Below are positions 22,201-33,740 of a stretch of DNA of 64,000 nucleotides, one piece after another (the first letter of the stretch is position 1; each line of letters begins with the position of its first letter). Source of the DNA: Diogma glabrata (Eukaryota > Arthropoda > Insecta > Diptera > Cylindrotomidae). The notes beneath the pieces were generated by a model. That model searched no databases. It saw nothing but the letters and a program-made list of their open reading frames with translations, and was not told where the DNA came from. A program made the position numbers and the translations under genes. The stretch spans positions 269,137,114 through 269,201,113 of the forward strand of contig OY856188.1 in NCBI GenBank assembly GCA_963693315.1. The letters are read 5' to 3'.

Positions 22201-24100
22201 ATTGATAGTAGGTCAGCTATCATTAACAAGGAAGCTTTCATAAGCTAGCGGAACGTCACGATGTGATGAACTTCAGCTTTAAAGTATTGACTCTGACAGT
22301 ATGTATACAAGATGCTTAAACGCTTCATCTACACCTCGGTTGCATGGGATTAATTCCATTTACACTTAAAAATAGTGAAGCTTCGTCCATGTTTAACGGG
22401 GTCTGGAAGTTCCTGATTTTTTTCATCGGGTGATGAATTTGATGTTACGGTTATAGAAATAAAGGGAAGAGAACATGCTAATCTTTCTCAAAGTCAATCT
22501 TCGAAAAAAGTAGTGATGGTAGTGCCGATTTAAAGTTTTCTTTCTGATTGATATATTTCGGTCGCAACAGATGAATCTGAGTTTAAATTAACCAACCCTG
22601 ATATAAGCAAAATTCAAAATTTTGGATCCCACTCTGTTTTCAGTTCACATAAAATCAAATGATGTAGCAAAAAGAAATATTCTGCATAAAGAAATCACTT
22701 TGTAAATTCATTCATACTCCTTAGTTAACATTTTGTTTAAAAATTATCATATGTATGTGATTTTGAAATGAGCAAAAATGAAAATATGTTTTAAATATTG
22801 AAAAGTAATAGAAAATGGAAAACAATTAATTACCTCGTAACATGTTTGAGGTTGATCATAAACAAACTAAGACAAAACCATTATACATCAAGTATAAAAT
22901 TTAAATCATAATATTATTTCATTGCATGGAATTAAATTAAACTTTTTTGCTGGTAGACTGATTTCGAAGCTGTCGTAGTAGGAAATTGTTATTTAGTATA
23001 ATATGCTAGTATAGTTGGTCAATCAAATTCTTCTGCTAAAATTATCAGTTGAATTTTGTGTTTGGAATTTTTTTTATAAGCATGGAGAGATTAGTTTTTG
23101 TTGATTTTTAAGTTTTATTGCGAATGTTGCCACCGTCAGATTGCATGATGGAACAAACAATTTATGGGCACAAGAATCAACTGAATGAAACCTATCATCG
23201 CTTAAACAATTGTTTGATTTGTTGATTTGTTGCATGCACCGAAATTTTTAAAAACGGTTATGCCCACTGAAGGCCAGCGATTTGAACGAACCGAAGGCCA
23301 GCGATGTTTGGTACTTATTTGCTGTTATTTATTTCATGGTTCCAAACTTTATAAAAAGAAAACATTTGTTTTTGATATCAATATTGTATTACTTGGAGCC
23401 AAATTTAAATCTGGGCATGCTTTTATAAAATTTCACACAAAATGAAGTTAGTTAACTTAACAGTTAGTTGTTAGATGAATGTATTGAACATAATTATATT
23501 GAAACAACTATTACCGTATAGAGTAGTATCCTCTGCCCCCAAGAACAAAAGAACAAATAGAATCAGAAGTCACGTCAAGTGTCTATCTAAGGGCAAAGCT
23601 TAAATACACCATAATTAAAAACAACTTAACTTCTTAAATGCACCATGATTATACGAAATTAGATTTCAAATGATATTTTATTTTTATTTTGGATAAAGTT
23701 GAAATATGAACGGAAGCCAAAAACAAACAAATGAGATGGATCCAATATAAAAATAAACGACCAAAGTAACAAATATTTTTTTAAGAAAATTAACAAAACG
23801 AAGAGAATACAGAAGAGAAAGAAGAGAATACAACAAGGTATAAAAAATCAAAAACTACTAAAATAAACGAAACAAATAATCGAAATATCTAGAATTTCTT
23901 CCAAATTTTATTCTCATTTTAATTTCAATTTATGCTTTGTTTGAGGATAGACGTATTATTGTGGATTGTGATTTTATTTCAGGCTTTAAAAAATATTTGT
24001 TTTAAAATTTGTGCAAATACACAGGGGTCCTTTTGATATATATTAAAGAAATAGTAGTGGACAAGACTGAGCGTTTGGGTACCACAGAGTTCATTAATTA
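22201..24100. other. Interval without recognised genes
   Basis: AT-rich sequence. The only repeat noted is a doubled GAAGGCCAGCGAT at about 23270 and 23295. No protein family was recognised. Confidence 0.5.
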
Positions 24101-24109
24101 TACTCAGAA

Positions 24110-24356
24110 GAAACATTTTCCATGAATATCGAAATGTTTGAGATGTTTTATGCAATAACGTATGTTTCACCACCTTTTCAAGTATGCCGTTCCAACGATG
24201 GGCTACATAGTTCAATAGATCGGTTGTTGATCTTTTGTTTTGAAAATCGTATTAGCTGTTAGTTGTCGAATGGCTCTCTTCCAAAAATTTTGATATGTGT
24301 GTATTAATACTAATATATTTTAGATAGTATTGGAAGAAAGGCTATAGGTCTATAAC
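24110..24356 (-). pseudogene. LINE (jockey/CR1-like) reverse transcriptase fragment, antisense
   Basis: The minus strand matches the RT N-terminal part of the LINE at 26.3-27.5 kb: TATAGACC(T/A)ATAGCC, CACACATATC(A/C)AAATTTTTGG and ACAAAAGATCAACAACCGAT are shared in order. The peptide retains the NKRSTTDLLNY block but frame changes spoil the region after ILEK. It ends abruptly on both sides, so it is a short internal fragment of the same family. Confidence 0.82.
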
Positions 24357-24685
24357 ACTAGTTTACAAGAAAAATCTCCCTAAATAAAAACCAAATGTTC
24401 TTATAGATTTTGACCTGTTGAACACGAATATCATATTAATTTTTTTAGGTTAGCTCTTGTTTATGAGATATTCGCGAAAAATCAATTTTTTCGGTGAGCA
24501 AAAAGGTTATTCCGGTTTTTGGATCGCATATTTTACAAAACAAACAAATTCAATATATTAATGAAGCAAATGCATAGCAAAGATGCTAAAAAACATTTTG
24601 AGATGTTTTTTGAAAAAATCTATCTAGGATTCTGGAAGTTATACTTGAAAAAAAAAATCAAAAATTTATGTTTTTCTAAAAATTT
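24357..24685. other. Short AT-rich interval without recognised genes
   Basis: No family or repeat recognised between the LINE fragment and the inverted-repeat arm. Confidence 0.5.
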
Positions 24686-25640
24686 TCCATATTCAACGCC
24701 AAAATTTTGAACAAACAATGATTGTAAAGTTTTTTAATTTCTTGGAGCCTACAGTTAATTCAATATCCTTTCTTTTATGTTAAAAACACGAATTTCGGTG
24801 TAGGTTGCACCAAGTTATTCAGGTTTTCCCAAAAAAGTCAAAACTCAAAATTTAGAAATAAAAATTTTACTAAGAATAATTTAAATTCTGCAACATAATT
24901 GATTAAAATATGAGTCGTTATGCAGGTTTTTGAGTTAAATTGCGAGTTATAGTCAAAATCTGGTCGTAACACAACGTTAAAACGTTAAATGAACATTTTC
25001 TCTATTGTACCATCTTTAATGTGTTAAGTTGCAGTTGACATAACTATTTTTCGACATCCACGGTTTATCTTCATTCAGTTTTATGCCAAAGTTATAAAGG
25101 TAAGCAATTCTTCTATATGGAGTGAATTTTTAGCAGGATGTATTATGCAAATTCCTCAAATAAAACAACATGAATTTGACTATTTTTACACTTGAAACTT
25201 CTTGAGAAGCCATTTAAATAAATATAACTTTACACTTTAGTATTTTAAAAGAATTTTTAACTGATGTTTGAGAACGACTGAGCTTGTAAAATATTATTTA
25301 CGGTTCGGCACAAAAAGAAAAGAAAAAATACTTAAACGCGGTTGAAATAAGGAAAACTCAAAATGGTTGGCAGCTGTTATTCGAAAATCTGTATTACAAC
25401 TTATATATAAATCAATTATGTTGCAGAATTTAATAATTTAAATTCGTAGTAAAAAATTTTTTTTCCCAATTTTTAGTTTTTCCTGTTTTGGGAAAACCTG
25501 CATAACTTGGTGCAACCTGCAGCAAAACTCGTGTTCTTTAACCAAAAGAAAGGGAATTGAATTTACCACGGGCTCCAGGAAATTAAAAAAATTTACAATC
25601 ATTATCTTTTCAAAATTTATTTCGTTGAATATGGAAACAA
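24686..25640. repeat. Inverted repeat with 215-bp arms (hairpin element)
   Basis: The left arm (24686-24910) is matched in reverse complement by 25408-25640. Landmarks in order are TTTCCATATTCAACG, AATGATTGTAAA, AATTTC(T/C)TGGAGCC, AGGTTGCACCAAGTTAT(T/G)CAGG, TTTTCCCAAAA and ATTCTGCAACATAATTGATT. Identity is about 75-80% by eye. The 500-bp middle has no recognised gene. It is a candidate old fold-back or long-TIR element. Confidence 0.75.
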
Positions 25641-25647
25641 TGTCGGC

Positions 25648-25974
25648 TGTCACGATAATCATGGGTGTCACGGAAGTCACGAATATCACGGCTGTCGCCG
25701 GTGTCACGGGTGTCACGTATGTCGTGGATGTCACGGGGGTGACGAGTATCATAAGTGTCACGAGTGTCACGGGTATCACGGACGTCCCGGGTATCATAGG
25801 TGCAACGAGTGGCACAGGTGTCATAGTTGAAAAATGGGTGTCATAGGTGTCATGAGTGTAATGGGTGTCAGGAGTGTCACAGGTACCATGTAGTGTGTCA
25901 GGTTCCATGGGTATCACAAGTTCCATGTAATGGATGTCACCTTTGTCGCAGATGTTACAGATGTCACGAGTGAG
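25648..25974 (+). repeat. Minisatellite with 9-bp unit GTCACGGGT
   Basis: About 30 degenerate copies of a 9-bp unit (GTCACGGGT, GTCACGAAT, ATCACGGCT, GTCATAGGT and similar), clean in register from 25671 and looser after 25830. Because 9 is a multiple of 3, both strands stay open and give artificial Val-Thr-Gly or Thr-Pro-Val repeats. The array abuts the right arm of the inverted repeat. Confidence 0.92.
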
Positions 25975-26299
25975 GGGAATTCGTTTAGAAAATTGTTTAA
26001 CTCGTTTAAAAATTTCAAAAAAGATTTAAGGTATACAGTAAACTGGCTTCACTTTATTCATTCATAGTTGACAATGAAGTCTTAAGAGTTGGAGTAAGAA
26101 TACATAATTATCAATATATCGCATATAATTCCATGCATCGTTTAATTCTACCTGCAGCACACATCATAACCTAAAACATTACTAGGGAATCGCATTACGT
26201 GCACATGTCATAAAAATGCAACAAATCAACAACTAATGGGGGATCTACCTAAATTTAGAGTTATTCATTCCAGAACATTTGAAAGGCTGGTATAGATTT

Positions 26300-27487
26300 T
26301 CCAGGTATATTATTGTTGAAATCTTTGACAGGTTGCAGTGGCAAAATTTAAGTAAGGAACGAAATGTGATATTTCAAATTATAGACCAATAGCCTTACTC
26401 CCAGTCATGTCTAATATATACGAGCACTATATTAATTCACACATATCCAAATTTTTGGAAGACAACTATTTGATATCTGACAGCCAATACGGTTTTAGAA
26501 ACAAAAGATCAACAACCGATCTATTGAACTATGGGGCACATATTTGGAATAGCATACTTGAGAAAGGTGGTGAAACGTACGTGATCGCATTAGACATCTC
26601 AAAAGCATATGATCGAATCTGACATGCCAACTTGATCAACAAGCTCGTTGCGTACGGTTTTCATCCCGCAATCGTGAAGTTGATTCAAAATTTTCTGTCT
26701 AACCGATACATCTCGGAAACTATAGATGGCTTTTCTTCTGAGTTTAAATTAATAACCGCTGGTGTACCCCAAGGCTCAAGCATTCGTTTATTGGGAATCA
26801 CAATATCCAATGACTTACTCTAGAACGATCATATAATGGCCATGGCAAAAAGCGCGTCGAGAAAACTCGGCCTCCTCAATAGATGTAAAAAATATTTTAC
26901 TTCGCATCAATTACTCCACATTTATAAGTCCTATATTCGTCCCTGTATGGAGTATTGTTGTCAAGTTTTTGGTGCTCTATCTGTTACTATCCTAGCTCTT
27001 TTGGACTCTGTTCAAAAGCGTGCTATACGAATCGTTGGTGATCGAAATTTAACACTAGATCTTGATTCCCTACAACATCGTCGCACTGTTGCTGATCTCG
27101 TTGTATTTTATAAATATTGTCACCAGCAGTGCTCGGATGAAATCAGGTCCATAATGCCTCAGACTTATGTTTTTCCCCGTTTTACTCGTCAATTGGTTTG
27201 TGGGGGCGGTCGGACTGTCGAGATTACTCACTGTCATAGTAATAGAATGCAAAGGGATTTCTTTGTACGTACATCGTACAAATGGAATGCTTTGCCCGAA
27301 TCAATAATCTCGAGTGCCTTCAATCCACAAAGATTTAAAAAAAGCGTCCACCTATACCTCAAGACGCATGTTGTTGTGGGACCTGGGTCTTAAAAGGTAT
27401 CTATGTGTTGTTGTGATGCATTTTGTAATTCCTACTACACAACACTTTTTTATTAAAAAAAAAAAAACTTAGTTAAATAAATAAATA
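26300..27487 (+). pseudogene. Jockey/CR1-like LINE, ORF2 reverse transcriptase C-terminal half and 3' end
   Basis: The plus strand encodes KCDISNYRPIALLPVMSNIY, then YGFRNKRSTTDLL, the first catalytic Asp box (VIALDISKAYDRI), a TGA for Trp in the next word and GVPQGS (RT motif B). The text then jumps straight to SIRLLGITISNDLL, so the FADD catalytic box and about 60 residues are missing. The C-terminal region follows from 26836: RKLGLLNRCKKYFT, YKSYIRPCMEYCCQV, LDSLQHRRTVADLVVFYKY and KWNALPE. The ORF ends at 27393 and a 3' UTR leads to a poly(A) at about 27455-27467 and an AAAT run. A second copy lies at 42.6 kb. It is a 5'-truncated, internally deleted, inactive LINE. Confidence 0.9.
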
Positions 27488-27763
27488 AATCTTCAGCCCT
27501 CGGCGTGCTGTGAAATCAGATACTTATATCTATTATATCTTATCTATTATCTATCTTTTCTTAAATTATCACTATCTAAGTCCAAATTGAGATAGTGATG
27601 TATTAACGTCCATCATGTCTACAAAACAGAGATAATCTGGATCCACTTACTCCGACGCATTTTTGCTTCACCACAATTTTCAATTATGTTTTGATGACTG
27701 ACAAAATCGCATGGGCTGTTGACGAAACATTGGTATATGATTCAGATTAACTCGAAAATGGAA
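27488..27763. other. Short spacer
   Basis: No gene. A small hairpin occurs with arms ATCACTATCT and AGATAGTGAT (about 27567-27598). Confidence 0.5.
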
Positions 27764-28156
27764 TACCTGCAGAATTTCTTAAGAAATTTAACAAATATCT
27801 AATCTCGATTTCTCGAGAAAATTTTTATTTTTCTCGAAAAAATATTTTTCCTTTATTTAAAAAATCAAGCGTCGTATTTACTAAAAACAATCAAAACTAT
27901 AAATGTTTGCGCTTGTCGGAACAAAAGAGAACTAAAATTACGGTAAGGTAGTTATGTATCACTGCTTTCAAAATAGTTTGACATATTGTGTGAAGTGCAA
28001 AATAATCAGAAAAACAAAAAAATTATGCAAAATAATCAGAAATGTTCAAGAAACAACAATTATTGAGGTAATAAAAATATTTTACCGTGACTACCCGCTT
28101 TTTTAAATTGTTTTTAAAAATTTAGCCATTTGCATCAAATTCAAATAACCATTAAA

Positions 28157-28760
28157 ATGAACAACCCAAATCCATATGATGATGTTTGGAAACATTTTAC
28201 CAAAAACAATGGGGATGCATCAAGCTGCAATATTTGTGGTAAAACGATACTATATAAAGGATATGCAACCACTGGTCTTCATCGACATTTAAATCCTATA
28301 CATCTTTGAAAAGAAAACAGTCATAGTCGGCTACTAGTGGAAGAAGTGGTGCAGCGTATAAGAGATGTGTTCAAATCAACAGCGGTATGCAAAAAATCGA
28401 TAAATTCATGAAAAGGTGGTGTCCGTTCGATGAGTAAAGTAATTGCTCAATAAGTTGCTTTTGATGGGGGTTCTTTCCACAGAATTACAAAAAGCAGCTT
28501 TATTCGATAAACACTTTTTCGAATAATCCTTCAGATGTTAAGGAACTAGTCATTAAATTTTTTAAAACTAAAAGCTTGAGTTACTAAATAAAATTAATTC
28601 AACAGTAACAAAAAGTTAAGCAGATCCTAAACGAATGGACTAGCGTCAATAACAAAAGATTTATGGACGTTAGTGCAGCTTCCAATATTAGCAGTGGACT
28701 ATATTTAATTCCGATGAAAATTTTTGAAAATACTGGAACTACAACTTGTACATAATTGTT
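28157..28760 (+). pseudogene. hAT transposase relic with BED zinc finger
   Basis: From the ATG at 28157 the first 50 codons form a BED-type zinc finger: W11 with KHF, C24-x2-C27, then HRHLNPIH giving His 44 and His 49. This finger binds DNA at the element's ends in hAT transposases. A TGA stops the frame at 28307. Later frames retain hAT-like stretches: a KSINSFMKR-like linker, a FDGGSFHRI-like segment near 28460 and a LNEWTSVNNKRFM segment near 28625-28665, where the RNase H-like catalytic core begins. The core Asp/Glu residues and the C-terminal dimerisation region cannot be traced. Inactive. Confidence 0.72.
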
Positions 28761-30160
28761 CAATAGATCAGGAGACAATTCGATGAAATGACAAAAAGGT
28801 GATAATTGTTTACACACCCAGACAGGCTATGTTCGATGATACAATAAATGATGTTGAATTAATATACAACAGGCTATTTTCGATGATAATTGATTCAGGA
28901 TGATAGTAATGTCATCGTATGCATTCATCTACAAAAAAAATGTGTGAAGAATAAAAAACACATGTTAATTTAAGCACCAATGCCGATCTCCACAATCATA
29001 ACCAAACTTTTCATCGTTATAGCACTTAAACTTGCAATACAAACGAACCAACTTTTAACTTTTATTTATAACTTCTTTATTTATTTTTTAACTTGGTTAT
29101 ACATTTGAATATAACAATTTCTTATCTCACCTGGCGATAGAAGACCACCATAATCGATGAAATAATAATACTAAAAAGAGATTTAATGTTAATAAGCCAC
29201 GACTTATATACTTAAATTACATGTGAAGATCACAACGGTCATAAAAAAATGTCCACAAAATAAGTACTACCAACCATCTGGCGGAGTATTATTTACAACA
29301 TTTTACAGAAAAAAAACTAAACGCACTCACTGAACAAAACATTGGCTGCGGCCCATTTCTCGGTGAAATTGAAATTGAATCTGCAAATCGACTAAAAAAT
29401 TTCAATTTACTCTGCTATCGTACTTGAGTAAAGTTTGACAGATTGTGTTGAAATTCAAATATTTGTTTTTCAATAATTATTTTTTCGTAATTAAATTTTT
29501 GTAGAAGAAAATAAAGCAAAACGAAATAAAATATTTCAGCGAGAAACGTCAAAATTTCAATATCATCGGCATTTTTGAGAAATGGGCCACGGCCATAAAG
29601 TGATTGCTCAAGATGATTGCTCTGCATTACCGATAGGACATTTGAAGTATGACAGTTGTTTTGTTTTCATGGAAAGTTAATACAAGGTAAGTCTAAATCA
29701 TTTAAATTGCTTAACTTAATTAACAATCATTATTATTATTTTCTAGCCCCATATGGATTATTGGCTGACTATAAATTCCTGGGACCAACTGTTAATATAA
29801 TTTAAATCAAGCTGAGTATGATATTTAATAAATTTATTTCAACTATATTTGTTATTATTTTCAGATAAATTCAACGCAAGGCGTGAACAGACGAACATAT
29901 GTAAGGTCACTGAATCGGATAATTTGGGCTTAATCCCTATAAATGGAAGTTGTTCGAAATTATTGGATTTATTATTTCCAATAAAAAAATTGTTTTATTT
30001 AATATGCATAGCTAAAAAATCAGTGTAGAGATACATTGGTTTTTAATTTGACGTTATAAACGAAGAATTCTAAGAAAATATATTTCTCGAGATTTCTCAA
30101 GAAACATATATTTTTCGTTTTATTTCTCGAGAAATTTATAAGTCGAGAAATCAGAAACAC
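28761..30160. other. 3' part of the hAT element, no recognised genes
   Basis: AT-rich sequence. GGCCCATTTCTC with adjacent TTGAAATT words appears at 29350 and inverted at about 29570-29595. A GTAAGT...TTTTCTAG intron-like segment lies at 29690-29747, but no exon is convincing. Confidence 0.4.
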
Positions 30161-30165
30161 TACCT

Positions 30166-30278
30166 GCAGCCAAATTATGTAACTGTGAAGCGGTGAAGTG
30201 TTAAAACTTTCTTCGTTACTTTACATTAAAAAATCTATCCCTTCACCACTTCACAGTTACAGAATTTGGCTGCTGCAC
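30166..30278. repeat. Hairpin, 34-bp arms, at the right edge of the hAT element
   Basis: GCAGCCAAATTATGTAACTG continuing TGAAGCGGTGAAG (30167-30199) pairs with 30241-30278 (reverse complement GCAGCCAAATTCTGTAACTG...), with three mismatches. Loop of about 41 bp. Confidence 0.85.
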
Positions 30279-30281
30279 TCA

Positions 30282-31800
30282 TATCTAAATTGGACAAAAT
30301 GACGGGGGGTCTCCCAAAGAAATGTAACTTTGAATCGTCAATTACTTCTAATCCTGGTTTTCAATCTTAATGAAATTCACTCTATAAGGTTTTAGTACTG
30401 TTTCCAATATTTCTACATACCAACTTTTGGTTTGTCACTACGGGTTCAAAAAGTTTTTTATTTTTTTCAAGAGTTTATCTCTACTGTAGCCTAGAGTTAC
30501 AAATCGATTTTCATAAAACGTTGGTAAAAAGTTTCAATCAATATGAGAAAGGTTTATTTGCTTCTGGGGTTTTGGATAAAGAATTGGGAGGTCCAAGATA
30601 CAACAGGTGATTTTTTCACTATGTAACTTATGTTTGTTGGGAGAATACAACATTCCTTCGTGAATTAATTGAAACAAGCAATCAAAACCATTTACAAATC
30701 AACAAAAACTGACCCAATGTGGATAAACTATTTTCATAAAACTCAGTTTTCTATAAACAAAGGTTGCCTCAACTACACCGTTCGGTACCTGTACAGATTT
30801 TGAATCAATTTCAAGGTTCAATTCACTTTATTTGGTATCGCATCGAGATAGAGTTTTTTTGTTGCTTAGCGAGCTTAAAGATCCATTTCCCATTATAAAC
30901 TAATATTTGTTCAAATAAAAATATCAAAAACTAACATACGTTAGAGCCTAGACAAAAACTTTTTCTTACCAACTATATTAAATGTTTTAAGCTTTACATT
31001 GTTCAATATTAATTCTTTTATGAGAAATTTTCTGATTGTTTAGACCTGGGAATAAAAGAATTAATTTTCCAACATTATTTCATTCTAACACGATAAATTA
31101 ATTTTCTAAATTTTGTAGATTGGCAAAAGAACATACGTACAAACATTTGTTTTATAAATCTTTTACAAAATCTTTCAACTATAAATAATAACAACAATTA
31201 AAATAATAGTTTAAGGTGTTAGTTTATTCAAATATATGCATTATGCATAAGGCACCTTATAATTACCATCAACAATTTCGAATTAAATTTTCTTTTCGAA
31301 CAAAGGATTAAAGATAGAGAAAAGGGTAATTTAAATAAATGGAAAATTGAGATATTGATATAAATCGAACTTTATACACAATATCAAATCGCCATCGTAT
31401 TGATCCCACTACTATTCGTGTGCTTTTTATTTGAATAAAATTAGCTAGAAAGGAAAAAAAATCGAAAGCTTTTTTATTGATAAGCTTATATTAAATTGTT
31501 GTAATTTATTGAAATAGGATATGTTGAATGTATAAAATTACAAACAAAATTATTAATTACTTCAACCGTAAAATTATTTATGGTCAATGAAAATTATATA
31601 ATTTTTGGTTTTGAATATAAATGTGTTGTTGTTGTTGTGGTTTTTATTTGGATTAGATTTATGTATATATAGTAGATATTAGTTTTCCACTAGATTGATT
31701 AGTGGCTTTTGAACGCAATAATCGTTTAATAAATTGAAAATTTCGATTAGTTGAAAATTTGAATATTAGGATTTTCAATGATCATTAAAAAGGCTTAAAC
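30282..31800. other. Interval without recognised genes
   Basis: AT-rich, no motif, repeat or protein family recognised. Confidence 0.5.
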
Positions 31801-31807
31801 AAGGTGT

Positions 31808-31890
31808 GAATAGGCGAGTGGCTAAACGTATCCAAATCTGGCGATCGCGGGTTAAAACGACCGTCCGAGAAAAAAGTTAGTCTTTTTTTT
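31808..31890 (+). repeat. tRNA-derived (SINE-like) fragment
   Basis: TAGGCGAGTGGCTAAACG resembles the A-box region of a serine/leucine tRNA (TGGCCGAGTGGCTAAGGC), and about 30 bases later GCGGGTTAAAACGACC resembles a degenerate B box. A T-run ending follows at about 31881. The acceptor stem cannot be closed, so this is not a working tRNA but fits a tRNA-derived SINE or pseudogene. Confidence 0.45.
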
Positions 31891-33480
31891 CCTTTAATAA
31901 CGCTTGCACCCTGTTCTATAAAAAAGACTCAATAACCTAAACAGAATTAATGCAGTTGAAATATTATCATTATGTGCAAGTTCTATAACAGCAGAATATT
32001 TGCGATTTTGAAGGAAATAAATTGAAAATAAGTTTGTGAAAATATTTAATTGTGTATTTTTTTATTACGCACTAGTGCGTAGTAACTATTTTATGTTACT
32101 GCTCTGTAGGTGATTTTATCATAATGAAACGTTTTTCATAAAATAACTAAAAACTGTATTATAAGGAACAATTTTTAGGCTGTGCGTAGAAAAAAATATT
32201 TTATGGAATTTAATTGTATTTTATGAATGACTCTAAAAAATCTTTAGGAAAATAGGATATATGAGTCATACAATATTTAAGTTTTTTCGCTTATTAAAGT
32301 CTCACAAGAGTCTCTTGTTGCATAAATACCTATTAAAAGATTAAAAACCAGCTTCAATTTATATACGCCGCTCTGGGTGTTTTTTTTTAAATAGACGAGG
32401 CTTTTAGACCAGTCTAGATACCTTAAAAACAGGCAAAAAATTGTAACGAAGCTATTATCCAATCCTCGTAATTTGTACTCGCCCGGCCTTCCCACACGCA
32501 TTAAACTTACATTAACAACAACTTCTGTAGTCGTTGTTGTTTTTTTTAAACTTAATTTCTTATTAGTAATCGTCTTTCGCAATATTTTCTGTTTAAATTC
32601 GTTATAAAACAGTTGTGCAACTCCTAAAATTTGAAATCGCTCTATTTCCCAAAAGATAGGAAGAATCAATCAATAAGTTACTTCTCGGTTACTGTATTGT
32701 CATGAACTTTTGAAGTTGTCTTACTTCTTTCCTTTAAATACATTTTCGTAATCAATTTTTCCCTAAATCTTTTCTTAATTTGATACAAGTTTGTTGTACA
32801 AACTCTTTAGCGGGTACAATAATTAACGAGAAAGCTCCCAAGGAACAAACTTTTCGTTTTGTTATGTTTACAAACGGCTATCATTATGCTATATATAGAA
32901 TCCGATAGAGGGCTACCGCAAGTCAGTGAATTGCGAATTTTCTAATTGGATTCTTGTTTTGGCGATTGACATGTCAATCGAGAGGAATGAAAAAAGTTTT
33001 TGTTAAATGAGTAATCACGATATTTGTATTCAAATTCCACCATTTTTTGGTAAATGCAAGTGACTCTGAATCAGAAAAATAGAAAAATGGTTGTGTTAGT
33101 ATAAATTAAACCAAATTCATTTCTTTTAAAACTATTTATTTAATTTATTTACAGTCAATGGCAGTTCAAATTCAATTACAAAATTACTGAATGTTATGAA
33201 AATTATAAAATAAGATGAAATTGATAATTATAGTTCGGTGATAGTCTGAATTAAACCAAAATTCTTCTTTTAAATATTTATTTACGGTAAGTTTGTATAA
33301 CATTAATCAAAAAAAAAAATAATTTGTTTTACGTAAAAAAAATTTGCATACTGAAAATAAAAAGAAAGGTCAAAATGACAAACAAAAAAATAATTGTTTA
33401 TTTGTTCATGTGTATTAATTGTAGGATTACACCGTGCGTCATCATCTGCAACCGGATGAAACAAAATTTGTGAGTGGGAG
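31891..33480. other. Interval without recognised genes
   Basis: A 130-codon minus-strand frame at 32277-32669 is the longest in the area but has no motif I recognise and includes a simple (ACA/ACG)n-type run (Thr repeat). No claim of a gene is made. Confidence 0.45.
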
Positions 33481-33499
33481 ATTGCAATATGCAGATAAC

Positions 33500-33740
33500 C
33501 AATATTGAGTGTATTAGTCAAAGTTTTTTATATGGGTTATCGCGCTCTGCCTTGGAAAAGTCTACGGTCATCCACGGACTCAACAATTTCCAACCATCAT
33601 TGGAGGCGACCACTGTTCTTATTTTGTTACGACAAGGGGTTGTCCAATCATCGGTTCGTTGAAGACGCTGGTAGAATTTGGAACGCTTTGGCCTTGTACA
33701 CCATTATCACTCATGAATTAAAAGAAGTGAAATGAGCAGC
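33500..33740 (+). pseudogene. Possible LINE ORF2 C-terminal remnant
   Basis: The plus frame 33505-33735 ends with SNHRFVEDAGRIWNALALY, which resembles the end region of LINE polymerases (an F/W..WN.LP pattern). It is preceded by an LRSST segment. The match is short and the Pro of the LP pair is absent. It could equally be chance, so the call is tentative. Confidence 0.25.

Larger units (their letters stand above)
27764..30169 (+). mobile_element. hAT-type DNA transposon, decayed
   Basis: The word TACCTGCAG occurs exactly at 27764-27772 and at 30161-30169, suitable for the 8-bp target duplication of hAT elements. Just inside, both ends carry TTTCTCGAGAAA-type words in inverted orientation (27815-27840 and 30085-30145). 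The right end reads in reverse complement TAGTGTTTCTGATTTCTCGAC; the left terminus is degraded. A BED zinc finger and hAT-like transposase relic lie inside at 28157-28760. The remaining 1.4 kb holds no clear coding region. Boundaries are inferred from the duplicated word. Confidence 0.6.

Noticed and set aside
25438..25926. 162-codon minus-strand frame with Thr-Pro-Val repeats, and the 73-codon plus-strand Val-Thr-Gly frame
   Set aside because: Both arise from the 9-bp minisatellite, which keeps all frames open; the N- and C-terminal parts lie in the inverted-repeat arm.
29690..29747. Short spliceosomal intron with GTAAGT and TTTTCTAG ends
   Set aside because: The flanking sequence has no convincing exon or known protein, so the splice-like words cannot be trusted.
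32277..32669. 130-codon minus frame
   Set aside because: The longest non-repeat frame outside elements, but no motif or domain recognised and no supporting context; not claimed as a gene.
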